In this document: piece after piece, positions 51,248 to 61,776 of the stretch | How the letters are laid out: every line of letters starts with the position of its first letter | How positions within the stretch are numbered: the first letter of the stretch is position 1 | Source: Terriglobia bacterium | Lineage (GTDB): Bacteria; Acidobacteriota; Terriglobia; Bryobacterales; Bryobacteraceae | DNA length: 61,776 nt | Assembly (NCBI GenBank): GCA_020073615.1 | Contig: JAIQEX010000023.1 | Location: 1-61,776 of the forward strand | Direction of reading: 5' to 3' | The notes under the pieces: generated by a model | Told to the model about the DNA's origin: nothing | The model's database searches: none | The model's input: the letters and a program-made list of their open reading frames with translations, nothing else | Program-made: the position numbers and the translations under genes

Positions 51248-51281
51248 TGTGCGCCGCCCGCGGCGACAGCGCCAGCGCACA
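51248..51281. terminator. Inverted repeat between convergent genes
   Basis: TGTGCGC (51248-51254) and GCGCACA (51275-51281) form a perfect 7-bp stem around a 20-nt loop that itself holds a smaller CGCC/GGCG stem. It lies in the 110-bp gap between the convergent M16 and acyl-CoA ligase genes, where a shared terminator would be expected. No T-run is visible on either strand. Confidence 0.3.
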
Positions 51282-51348
51282 CGCTCCTGCACACAGGTGC
51301 ATGAACTGGCACCCGAGCGTTCGGGCGGAGCGATACCAGGACCTTAGG

Positions 51349-53058
<1,710 letters not shown>

Positions 53059-53142
53059 CCTCGTTCTCCCCAAAACTGCGCGATCTAAACTCCAAAGATC
53101 GGCCTGGGTAAATCCATTGCGGGAACCCGTGTAATTTCCCGC

Positions 53143-53190
53143 TTGCGTTTTTTCTTACCCACGGGTAAGATATCAGTTACCCGGACGGGT
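53143..53190 (+). promoter_or_regulatory. fad-operon promoter with two overlapping operators
   Basis: TTGCGT (53143-53148) and TAAGAT (53166-53171) are separated by 17 bp and form a good sigma-70-type promoter. The perfect palindrome TTACCC-AC-GGGTAA (53155-53168) covers the -10 side, and a second palindrome ACCCG-GA-CGGGT (53179-53190) lies at the predicted transcription start. TetR-type acyl-CoA-responsive repressors bind such palindromes and are released by long-chain acyl-CoA. Further GGGTAA and ACCCG half-sites (around 53105-53130) face the ligase gene. Binding is inferred from position and symmetry. Confidence 0.65.
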
Positions 53191-53218
53191 GTCAACCGTC
53201 CCGCCGCCATCCCCGGTC

Positions 53219-53896
53219 ATGCCCAAAGACGGAGCCGCTGCACCATCGCATTGGAAGGCATTCGCAAGCCGCCGCCGCGACCCCGCCACCAAGCGCGAAG
53301 CGGTACTGCAAACGGCGGCGCATCTGTTTTTGGAAAAGAGCTACGGGCGAACCTCCCTGAACGACGTCGCCGAGCGGTTGAACATCACCAAGCCCGCGCT
53401 CTACCACTACTTTCGCAACAAGGAAGAAATCCTCCTCGAGTGCTACCGCCTCGGCACCGGGCTCATCGAGGAGATCCTGAACGAGATCGCCGCCCACTGC
53501 GGCACCGGCCTCGAGAAGGTCGCCGCCTTCATCTACTCGTACGCCAACGTCATGACCGTGAATTTCGGCCGGTGCGTGATGCGGCTGGATGAAGGCGACC
53601 TGTCGAGCCAGGCGTTCGCTGAAGTGCGAACCTATAAGAGAAAGATCGACCGCCGCCTGCGTTCGTTCATCGAGGAAGGGATCGCGGATGGATCGATTGC
53701 GCCCTGCGATCCTAAGATCGCGGCCTTTTCCATTGCCGGGGCGGTGAATTGGATCTGCATCTGGTATGAGCCGGAGGGGGAACTCCCGGCCGAAGAGATC
53801 GCCTCGCAATTCGCGCGCACGTTGACGCAGGGCCTGGCGCGCACCACGCCGAACTCGGGCGAACGTGAAGTTTCGAGACAGGAGCCATTGCCATGA
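53219..53896 (+). CDS. TetR-family regulator of fatty-acid degradation (FadR-like)
   Basis: 225 aa from ATG 53219; GTG 53189 is possible but lies inside the second operator. The N-terminal helix-turn-helix reads AVLQTAAHLFLEKSYGRTSL and NDVAERLNITKPALYHYFRN, followed by KEEIL. The C-terminal ligand domain (NFGRCVMRLDEGDLSSQAFA, IAAFSIAGAVNWICIWYEPE) fits fatty-acid-responsive TetR proteins. Its stop overlaps the fadN-like start by 4 bp. Acyl-CoA as inducer is inferred from the operon and from Bacillus FadR. Confidence 0.88.
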   Translation: MPKDGAAAPSHWKAFASRRRDPATKREAVLQTAAHLFLEKSYGRTSLNDVAERLNITKPALYHYFRNKEEILLECYRLGTGLIEEILNEIAAHCGTGLEKVAAFIYSYANVMTVNFGRCVMRLDEGDLSSQAFAEVRTYKRKIDRRLRSFIEEGIADGSIAPCDPKIAAFSIAGAVNWICIWYEPEGELPAEEIASQFARTLTQGLARTTPNSGEREVSRQEPLP

Positions 53897-56337
53897 TCGC
53901 TGAACCAGTTGTGAAGCCGGCGGGCGGAGCGTCTTCGTCCGGCCAAGCGCCGTCGATGCTCATCCGCAAAGCCGCCGTGCTGGGCGCCGGGACCATGGGC
54001 TCGCGCATCGCCGCCCACCTGGCCAACGCGGGACTTCCCGTGGTGCTGCTGGACATCCCGCTCGCGGGCGTGCGCGGCGGCGCCGCGGCGCAGTCGTTCG
54101 AAGCCCTCAAGAAGGCCAAGCCCGCCGCCTTCTACGACCCGTCGCTGGCGGCGCGCATCGCCATCGGCAATTTCGACGACGACCTGGCGCTGCTTAAGGA
54201 TTGCGACTGGGTCCTCGAAGCGGTCTCCGAGAACCTGGCGATCAAGCAGTCGCTCATCGCGAAGATCGTGCCGCATCTCAAGCCCGGCGCCATCGTCACC
54301 ACCAACACCAGCGGACTGCCGGTCGCTTCCATCGCCGCCGGCATGCCGGACGAGCTTCGCCGGCGATGGCTGGGGGCGCACTTCTTCAACCCGCCGCGCT
54401 ACATGCGCCTAGTGGAGATTATTGCCACGCCGGAGACGGACCCGGCCGCCGTCGAAGCCGTCGCGCGCTTCGCCGACCTGCGGCTGGGCAAAGAGGTAGT
54501 CTTCGCGCGCGACACGCCCAACTTCATCGCCAACCGCATCGGCGTCTTCATCATGCTGGAGGCCGTGCGCCTGCTGCAGAGCGAGGACCTGACTATCGAG
54601 GAAGTGGACGCGCTCACCGGCACCGCCATTGGCTGGCCGCGCACCGGAACGTTTCGCCTGGCCGACCTGGTGGGTCTGGATGTGCTCGCCCACGTGGCCG
54701 GAAATTTCCCGCGCTCCTCCGCCGCCGCGGAGCAGCAGATGTCGCTGCCGCCCTTCATCCAGACTATGCTCGAACGGCGCTGGCTGGGCGACAAGACGCG
54801 GCAGGGCTTCTACAAAAAGGAGAAGGACCCGGAGGGCAAGGAACTGCGCCTGGTGCTCGACTGGAAGACGCTGGAGTATCTGCCCGCCGCGAAGCCCAAG
54901 CTGCCTTCGCTCGAGATGGCCAAGAACGCCGAGCGCCTGCCCGAGCGGCTGCGGCAACTGCTTGGCGGCGATGCGAAGAAAGACAAGGCGGCGCGCTTCC
55001 ATTGGCGCCTGCTGAGCGCGCTGTGGAACTACGCGGCCGATTGCCTGCCCGAGATTGCCGACGATGCCTCGAGCGTCGATCGCGCCATGCGCGCCGGCTT
55101 CAACTGGGAAATGGGACCCTTCCAGCTCTGGGATGACGCCGGCGTGCGAGCCACCGTGGAACGCATGAAGGCTGCGGGCGAACCGGTGAGCGCCGTGGCC
55201 GAACGGATGCTGGCCGCGGGCGCGGACACCTGGTACCGGAACCACGGGCGGGAGTGCTTCGACCCGGTCGGCGGTGCGTATAAAGCCATTCCCGAAACCG
55301 AGGGCGTGGCGCGCATCGCCCACTTCCGCGCCTCCCACGGCGTGGTGAAGCAGAACCCCGGCGCATCGCTGGTGGATCTGGGCGATGGCGTGGCCTGCAT
55401 CGAGCTCCACTCCAAGAAAAACGCCATCGGCGAGGACATCGTCCGCCTGGTGACCGAAACGCTGCGCGCCGAATCCGATGCGGTGCGCGATTTCGCGGCG
55501 TTTGTGATCTCGGGCGATGCCGACAACTTCTCGGTGGGCGCCAACATCATGCAGTTGCTGATGAGCGCGCAGGAGGGCGAATGGGACGAAGTCGATTTCG
55601 CCGTGCGCGCCTTCCAGCGCATGACTGCCGCCATCAAGTTCTGCCCTCGCCCGGTAGTGGTTGCGCCGTTCGCCCTCTGCCTGGGCGGCGGCACGGAGAT
55701 CTCGCTCCATGGAGCGCGGCGCCAGGCGCATGCCGAGCTTTACATGGGGCTGGTGGAAACCGGCGTCGGTCTCCTGCCCGGCGGCGGCGGCTGCAAGGAG
55801 ATGACCCTGCGCGCCATTGACGCCGCGGCGGCGGTGCGCGAGAGCGGCAAGAGCGAATCGGTCGAGCTTATGGAGGCCTTGCGGCGGGGTTTCGAAACCA
55901 TCGCCATGGCCAAGGTCTCCACCTCCGCGGCGGAGGCACGGCGCCTCGGTCTGCTGTCGGCCGCCGATGGCATCACCATGAATCGCGACCGGCTCCTGGG
56001 CGATGCCAAGGAACTGGCGCGCGCACTGGCCGATGCCGGCTACGCCGCGCCCATGCCGCGCACCGATGTTCCGGCGCCGGGCCAGAACCTGCTGGCCACG
56101 CTCAAGCTGGGCGTCTACATGATGCGCCAGGGCGAATTCATCAGCGACCACGACGTGAAGGTCGCCAACTGGGTGGCCTATGTGCTGTGCGGCGGCAACA
56201 TCACGCCCGGCACGCCGGTGAGCGAGCAGTATCTGCTGGACCTGGAGCGCGAGGCGTTCCTGTCGCTGGCGGGCGAAAAGAAAACGCAGGAGCGGATTGC
56301 CTTCACCCTCAAGACCGGCAAGCCGCTGAGGAACTAG
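53893..56337 (+). CDS. 3-hydroxyacyl-CoA dehydrogenase/enoyl-CoA hydratase (FadN-like)
   Basis: 814 aa, ATG overlapping the regulator stop. N-terminal Rossmann fold [18 protein letters not shown], the dehydrogenase blocks [11 protein letters not shown] and [20 protein letters not shown] with the catalytic His, and [14 protein letters not shown]. The C-terminal crotonase domain (from about 480) holds [20 protein letters not shown] and [20 protein letters not shown] with the catalytic glutamate. Dehydrogenase-first order is that of Bacillus FadN, not E. coli FadB (hydratase-first). It catalyses two consecutive beta-oxidation steps in the cytoplasm. Confidence 0.92.
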   Translation: MIAEPVVKPAGGASSSGQAPSMLIRKAAVLGAGTMGSRIAAHLANAGLPVVLLDIPLAGVRGGAAAQSFEALKKAKPAAFYDPSLAARIAIGNFDDDLALLKDCDWVLEAVSENLAIKQSLIAKIVPHLKPGAIVTTNTSGLPVASIAAGMPDELRRRWLGAHFFNPPRYMRLVEIIATPETDPAAVEAVARFADLRLGKEVVFARDTPNFIANRIGVFIMLEAVRLLQSEDLTIEEVDALTGTAIGWPRTGTFRLADLVGLDVLAHVAGNFPRSSAAAEQQMSLPPFIQTMLERRWLGDKTRQGFYKKEKDPEGKELRLVLDWKTLEYLPAAKPKLPSLEMAKNAERLPERLRQLLGGDAKKDKAARFHWRLLSALWNYAADCLPEIADDASSVDRAMRAGFNWEMGPFQLWDDAGVRATVERMKAAGEPVSAVAERMLAAGADTWYRNHGRECFDPVGGAYKAIPETEGVARIAHFRASHGVVKQNPGASLVDLGDGVACIELHSKKNAIGEDIVRLVTETLRAESDAVRDFAAFVISGDADNFSVGANIMQLLMSAQEGEWDEVDFAVRAFQRMTAAIKFCPRPVVVAPFALCLGGGTEISLHGARRQAHAELYMGLVETGVGLLPGGGGCKEMTLRAIDAAAAVRESGKSESVELMEALRRGFETIAMAKVSTSAAEARRLGLLSAADGITMNRDRLLGDAKELARALADAGYAAPMPRTDVPAPGQNLLATLKLGVYMMRQGEFISDHDVKVANWVAYVLCGGNITPGTPVSEQYLLDLEREAFLSLAGEKKTQERIAFTLKTGKPLRN

Positions 56338-56348
56338 GGAGCCACAAC

Positions 56349-57530
56349 ATGAGAGACGCAGTCATCGTCAGTTCCGTGCGCACCGCGGTGGGCAAGGCCC
56401 CCAAGGGAATGCTGCGCGCGACGCGGCCGGACGACCTGGGCGCCGTTGCCATCAAGGGTGCGCTCGAACGCGTGCCCAGCCTGGACACCAAGGAAGTCGA
56501 CGACGTGATCGTCGGCTGCGCCATGCCCGAAGCCGAGCAGGGCATGAACGTGGCGCGCCTCGCCGCGCTGCGCGCCGGCATGCCCATCGAAGCCGCCGCC
56601 ATGACCGTGAACCGCTTCTGCGCCTCCGGGCTGCAATCCATCGCGCTGGCGGCCGAGCGCATTCGCGGCGGCGGCGCCGAGGTCATCGTCGCCGGCGGCA
56701 CCGAATCCATGTCGCTGGTGCCCATGGGCGGCAACAAAATCTCCATCAACCCGTGGCTCCAGGAGAACTATCCGGACTCCTATCTCAGCATGGGTCTCAC
56801 CGCCGAGCGCGTGGCCCGCCACTACGGCATCGGCCGCGAGGAGAGCGACCGGTTCGCCCTGGCCAGCCACCAGAAGGCGCTCGCCGCGCAGGCTGCCGGC
56901 CGCTTCGACGACGAGATTGTGCCAGTCACGGTGACCTTCATCGTGCCCGACGGAAAGTCCCGGCCGAAGAAGACCGAGATTCAATTCAAAGTGGACGAGG
57001 GGCCGCGCGCCGATACTTCCTTCGAAGCCCTGGCCAAACTGAAGCCGGCCTTCCATGCCAGGGGCAGCGTGACGCCGGGCAACGCCTCGCAGATGTCCGA
57101 TGGCGCCGCCGCGGCCGTGGTCATGTCGGATGAACGAGCGCGCGCCCTGGGCATCAAGCCGCTGGCGCGCTTCGTGGCCTACGCCTACGCCGGATGCCTG
57201 CCCGAAGAGATGGGCCTCGGGCCGGTGTACGCCATTCCGAAAGCGCTCAGGCTGGCCGGGCTGACGCTCGACCAGATCGCGATCATCGAGTTGAACGAGG
57301 CGTTCGCGGCGCAGGCGCTGGCCGTCCTCAAAGTGCTGGGCATCGATCCGGAAAGAGTGAACGTGAACGGTGGCGCGATTGCGCTGGGCCATCCCCTGGG
57401 ATGCACCGGCGCCAAGCTGACCGCCAGTTTGTTGCGGGAGTTGAAGCGCCGCGGGGCCCGCTACGGCATGGTGACCATGTGCGTGGGCGGCGGTATGGGA
57501 GCAGCGGGAATTTTCGAGAACCTGAACTAG
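56349..57530 (+). CDS. Acetyl-CoA acyltransferase (thiolase, FadA-like)
   Basis: 393 aa, the usual thiolase length. Catalytic residues match the family: Cys91 in [10 protein letters not shown], His348 in [15 protein letters not shown], and Cys378 in [12 protein letters not shown]. It cleaves 3-ketoacyl-CoA to acetyl-CoA plus a shortened acyl-CoA, the last step of each beta-oxidation round. AGGGAG precedes ATG 56349, 11 bp after the fadN-like stop. Position between fadN- and fadE-like genes makes the degradative role much more likely than biosynthetic acetoacetyl-CoA formation. Confidence 0.94.
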   Translation: MRDAVIVSSVRTAVGKAPKGMLRATRPDDLGAVAIKGALERVPSLDTKEVDDVIVGCAMPEAEQGMNVARLAALRAGMPIEAAAMTVNRFCASGLQSIALAAERIRGGGAEVIVAGGTESMSLVPMGGNKISINPWLQENYPDSYLSMGLTAERVARHYGIGREESDRFALASHQKALAAQAAGRFDDEIVPVTVTFIVPDGKSRPKKTEIQFKVDEGPRADTSFEALAKLKPAFHARGSVTPGNASQMSDGAAAAVVMSDERARALGIKPLARFVAYAYAGCLPEEMGLGPVYAIPKALRLAGLTLDQIAIIELNEAFAAQALAVLKVLGIDPERVNVNGGAIALGHPLGCTGAKLTASLLRELKRRGARYGMVTMCVGGGMGAAGIFENLN

Positions 57531-57541
57531 AGGGGAAAGAC

Positions 57542-59341
<1,800 letters not shown>

Positions 59342-59345
59342 GCGC

Positions 59346-60458
59346 ATGAAGCGGGCCTTCTCCCTCGCCCTGGCCGCCGCCGCGCTCGCCTGCGCCGCCG
59401 GCGCGCCCGCGCGGTGGGGATTCGGCCCGTTCCTCCGCCCCGAAGGCGTCAATCCGGTCATCAAACCTGATGACGCCTCAGTCTTCCTCTGCCCCATGCG
59501 CGGAGCGCAGGTCCATTGGGAGGTGCTGCACACCTTCAACCCCGCGGCCGTGGTCCGCAACGGCAAGGTCTACGTGCTCTACCGCGCGGAAGACAACACC
59601 GGCAAAATGGAAATCGGCGGCCACACCTCGCGCCTGGGCCTGGCCGAAAGCGGCGACGGACTGCACTTCACACGCCGGCCCGCCCCCGTGCTCTATCCCG
59701 CCGATGACAGCGAGAAAGCCCGGGAGTGGGAAGGCGGCTGCGAAGATCCGCGCATCGTCGAGAGCGAAGACGGCGGCTATGTGCTGACCTACACGCAGTG
59801 GAACCACCAATCCACCGATGCTGCGATTGCCACATCCCGCGACCTGGTCACCTGGACCAAGCACGGTCCGATCTTCTCGCGCGTTCCCGGCGGCAAGTAC
59901 GCCGCGCTCTCCTATAAATCGGCCGGCATCGTCTGCCGCGCCAAGGGCGGCCGTCTGATCGCCGCCCGCATCCACGGCAAATACTGGATGTACTGGGGCG
60001 AGGGCGCGATACGCCTCGCGACCTCGACCGACCTGATCGACTGGCGCCCCGTAGAGGACGCCGCGGGCGAACCCATCGTAGTGCTGTCCAAGCGCCCCGG
60101 CCGCTTCGACAGCAGTTTTCCCGAAGTCGGCCCCCCGCCCGTTGTAACCCGCGAAGGCATCGTAGTGCTCTACAACGGCAAGAACGCCGCGCGCGACGGC
60201 GACCCCAATCTGCCCGCCGACACCTACGCCGCCGGCGAGGCCCTCTTTGCCGCGAGCGACCCGGCCCGCCTGATCGCCCGCACGGACGGCCCCATCTTTA
60301 AGCCTGAGCTGCCCTTCGAGCGCAGCGGCCAGTACACTGCCGGCACCACCTTCACCGAGGGCCTGGTCCTTTTCAAGGGCAAGTACATCCTGTACTACGG
60401 CTGCGCCGATTCGCTGGTCGGGGTGGCCCTCTCCTCTCCGCGCCCGCCGGTTCGATAG
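59346..60458 (+). CDS. Secreted GH130-like glycoside phosphorylase/hydrolase
   Basis: 370 aa with signal peptide AFSLALAAAALACAAGAPAR. A five-bladed beta-propeller of the GH130 (DUF377) type: FNPAAVVRNGKVYVLYRAED, TSRLGLAESGDGLHFTRRPA, GGCEDPRIVESEDGGYVLTY and KYWMYWGEGAIRLATSTDLI, with a central CEDPR catalytic-type motif (Asp). GH130 enzymes phosphorolyse or hydrolyse beta-mannosides. The export signal favours a hydrolase over the usually cytoplasmic phosphorylases. It starts 4 bp after fadE-like stop but no functional link is evident. Confidence 0.85.
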   Translation: MKRAFSLALAAAALACAAGAPARWGFGPFLRPEGVNPVIKPDDASVFLCPMRGAQVHWEVLHTFNPAAVVRNGKVYVLYRAEDNTGKMEIGGHTSRLGLAESGDGLHFTRRPAPVLYPADDSEKAREWEGGCEDPRIVESEDGGYVLTYTQWNHQSTDAAIATSRDLVTWTKHGPIFSRVPGGKYAALSYKSAGIVCRAKGGRLIAARIHGKYWMYWGEGAIRLATSTDLIDWRPVEDAAGEPIVVLSKRPGRFDSSFPEVGPPPVVTREGIVVLYNGKNAARDGDPNLPADTYAAGEALFAASDPARLIARTDGPIFKPELPFERSGQYTAGTTFTEGLVLFKGKYILYYGCADSLVGVALSSPRPPVR

Positions 60459-60564
60459 GAATGGCGAATCGGAAACGCTTGGACGAACCTCTGCGCTAAA
60501 ATGGCGAAGAACGGCGCTTCCCCCGACGCTCTCCGCGCGCAGCCGGAATGATGGAGGATCAAGT

Positions 60565-60981
60565 ATGCGCACGTGGGTTTACAACCCTCACACTGGCGGG
60601 AAGAGCATCCCACCCGGCGTCCAAGCTCGTACGGAGCGGCGCATTCTCGACTACGCCGCTAAGCACTACCCCGGCAGGTTCTCTCGCATCGACGTACGCT
60701 TCCGCGGCGCCCTATGCTACATCGACGTGTACAGCGAACCCGCCATGCCGCGCGGAAGTGCTCCACCTCCTGGCGAGACGCGTGGCCAGTGGCTCGAGCG
60801 GCTTCGAAATACCCCCATGCATCTCTGCCGGATTCGCTACTTCGGGAACGAAGATCGATGGAGTTTCGCCTGGTACACCTACTCCCACGAAAACGAAGAG
60901 TACGCACCGAGCCTCTTGATCACCGGCGAAGACCACGGCTCGCCCGAGGAAGCTTTCGAGACGTCAGCCCATTTCCTTTGA
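60565..60981 (+). CDS. Hypothetical protein, 138 aa
   Basis: The frame reads MRTWVYNPHTGGKSIPPGVQ, then ILDYAAKHYPGRFSRIDVRF and LCRIRYFGNEDRWSFAWYTY, ending EDHGSPEEAFETSAHFL. It is a small, probably globular cytoplasmic protein with many aromatic residues. Similar proteins of about 130 aa appear as unnamed ORFs in bacterial genomes, but I cannot name a family. GGAGGATCAAGT precedes the ATG. It sits at the edge of the accessory DNA with the nucleotidyltransferase/HEPN remnant. Confidence 0.65.
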   Translation: MRTWVYNPHTGGKSIPPGVQARTERRILDYAAKHYPGRFSRIDVRFRGALCYIDVYSEPAMPRGSAPPPGETRGQWLERLRNTPMHLCRIRYFGNEDRWSFAWYTYSHENEEYAPSLLITGEDHGSPEEAFETSAHFL

Positions 60982-61250
60982 AACCCGGGCCAATCCCGTC
61001 ACTCGTGCCGGTGCGAGCGGGCGCCGTCTTCGACCTCCTCCTGGCGGAAGTGAGCGTGGACGGAGAGGTGGGCTCCGCTGCGCTTCAGAATCACCCTGAT
61101 CTGCTTCAACGCAGGAGGTCAGCGGAATCCTGTCGCGCCCACCATTGAAACCACTGATCTTAGCTCTAATCGTCCATACGTGCGAATCGGGCATCTATCG
61201 GGCAGATTCACTCTTCCGCTTCCTCGCCGCCGGTGCGAGAATGGGGATGC

Positions 61251-61541
61251 ATGACCCTTGATGACTTGGGCAGGGACAAACGCGCCGCGATTCTCGCCAT
61301 CGCCGCCAAGCATGGCGTTCGGCGTGTGCGTCTGTTCGGCTCGTTCGCCAGGGGTGACGCCAGCGACGACAGCGATGTCGATTTCCTCATCGAGGCCGGT
61401 CCGCGTACTCCGCCGTGGTTCCCCGGTGGGTTGCTGATCGATCTGGAAGAGGAACTGGGCCGTAGAGTCGATGTCGCTGAGGAGAGTACGCTTCATCCAC
61501 TCATACGGGACCGCGTGTTACAAGAGGCGATTCCCTTGTGA
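61251..61541 (+). CDS. MNT-type minimal nucleotidyltransferase (antitoxin of HEPN/MNT)
   Basis: 96 aa from ATG 61251 (MTLDDLGRDKRAAILAIAAK). The nucleotidyltransferase signature VRLFGSFARGDASDDSDVDF has the G-S and paired aspartates of the active MNT fold; a third acid lies in RRVDVAEESTLHPLIRD. MNT proteins adenylylate a partner HEPN RNase to silence it. The partner gene should follow with a short overlap, and indeed GTGA overlaps its stop, but that gene is cut short (61538-61588). Confidence 0.88.
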   Translation: MTLDDLGRDKRAAILAIAAKHGVRRVRLFGSFARGDASDDSDVDFLIEAGPRTPPWFPGGLLIDLEEELGRRVDVAEESTLHPLIRDRVLQEAIPL

Positions 61542-61588
61542 AAGACGACCGCCTCCACATGCCAATGTTTACCATTCCGGGACCATGA
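61538..61588 (+). pseudogene. Truncated HEPN toxin gene
   Basis: GTG 61538 overlaps the MNT stop by 4 bp and encodes VKDDRLH, the usual start of the HEPN (DUF86) partner, but continues MPMFTIPGP and stops at 61586-61588. The normal protein would run over 100 residues. The sequence departs from the HEPN pattern right where a short inverted repeat and a transposase remnant follow, so an insertion element has most likely interrupted the gene. Confidence 0.65.
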
Positions 61589-61613
61589 CAAATCACCGCT
61601 TGCACGGAATGGT
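61571..61613. repeat. Inverted repeat next to the insertion-element end
   Basis: ACCATTCCG (61571-61579) and CGGAATGGT (61605-61613) form a perfect 9-bp inverted repeat separated by 25 nt. It lies between the cut HEPN gene and the transposase fragment, and may be part of the end of an insertion element. Confidence 0.45.
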
Positions 61614-61668
61614 GAGTCCGCACATTGTGATTGTGAGTCAGTGGCGAGGCGAGGGGAAAATTAGGGTT

Positions 61669-61776
61669 TCAGGGAGACAAAGAGGCAGGAACGAGGTCGA
61701 GTAACATCGGCTGCGGAGAGCGCAGTAGGGTGACGAACTGCTGGAAGGCGTCTTTGCCCTGTTGCCAGCAAGTACG
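61669..61776 (-). mobile_element. C-terminal end of a transposase, insertion element running off the right edge
   Basis: From the right edge the minus strand reads RTCWQQGKDAFQQFVTLLRS followed by PQPMLLDLVPASLSP and a stop at 61669-61671. The RTxxQQG...F start resembles the C-terminus of IS66-type transposases, but only 35 residues are visible, so the family is not certain. About 80 bp of non-coding element end would separate it from the interrupted HEPN gene. Confidence 0.5.

Noticed and set aside
60982-61250. Additional small gene between the 138-aa protein and the MNT gene
   Set aside because: Short open frames exist on both strands but show no motif, no ribosome site and no homology I can recognise; treated as non-coding.

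Overview
The window is high-GC, densely coded DNA that looks like a chromosome fragment from an acidobacterium of the Solibacter/Bryobacter type. This is inferred from gene content: an ADOP-type ABC permease (MLIAIRSLGRASGF... start), an exported TPR-CHAT protein, an S46 peptidase, a winged-helix/TPR membrane protein, PEP-CTERM proteins, MqnC (futalosine menaquinone route) and an RNase E/G with a very large insert in its S1 domain. No 16S gene or other decisive taxonomic marker is present.

Layout. 1-9.8 kb: a partial ECF sigma factor, a class I aminotransferase, then a forward run of small membrane protein, TPR-CHAT, S46 peptidase and ADOP permease. 9.9-14.8 kb: an orphan NarL-type regulator, mqnC, and on the minus strand a nitrilase, a cytochrome c plus sulfite-oxidase pair, and a secreted protein. 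15.1-19.6 kb: an accessory island with all genes on the minus strand. It holds two VapBC-like PIN modules flanking a DUF4276 (TOPRIM-like)/AAA ATPase pair, a 5'-truncated HicB-like remnant and a DMP19-like gene. This is the best candidate for a defence system here.

19.8-29.3 kb: TolC-family protein, DUF1015 protein, Ada-AlkA repair fusion, ECF sigma/FecR pair, a D-2-hydroxyacid dehydrogenase, and hfq-hflX. 29.6-32.8 kb: winged-helix/TPR protein and two PEP-CTERM proteins. 33-44.6 kb: the cell-shape operon mreB-mreC-mreD, then a UbiA-type prenyltransferase and a large GT-C-like membrane protein, then mrdA-rodA, followed by RNase E/G. 44.7-51.2 kb: oxidoreductase, small secreted protein, tmRNA, recX, YtxH-type and coiled-coil proteins, and a pair of M16 peptidases (one catalytic, one not).

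51.3-59.3 kb: a fatty-acid degradation unit. A divergent acyl-CoA ligase faces a TetR regulator followed by fadN-fadA-fadE-like genes, and a visible promoter/operator sits between them. 59.3-61.8 kb: a GH130-like protein, an unknown protein, and an MNT nucleotidyltransferase whose HEPN partner is cut short next to a transposase fragment that runs off the right edge.

No tRNA, rRNA or CRISPR array was recognised. All function calls rest on reading translated motifs by eye; no database search was run.
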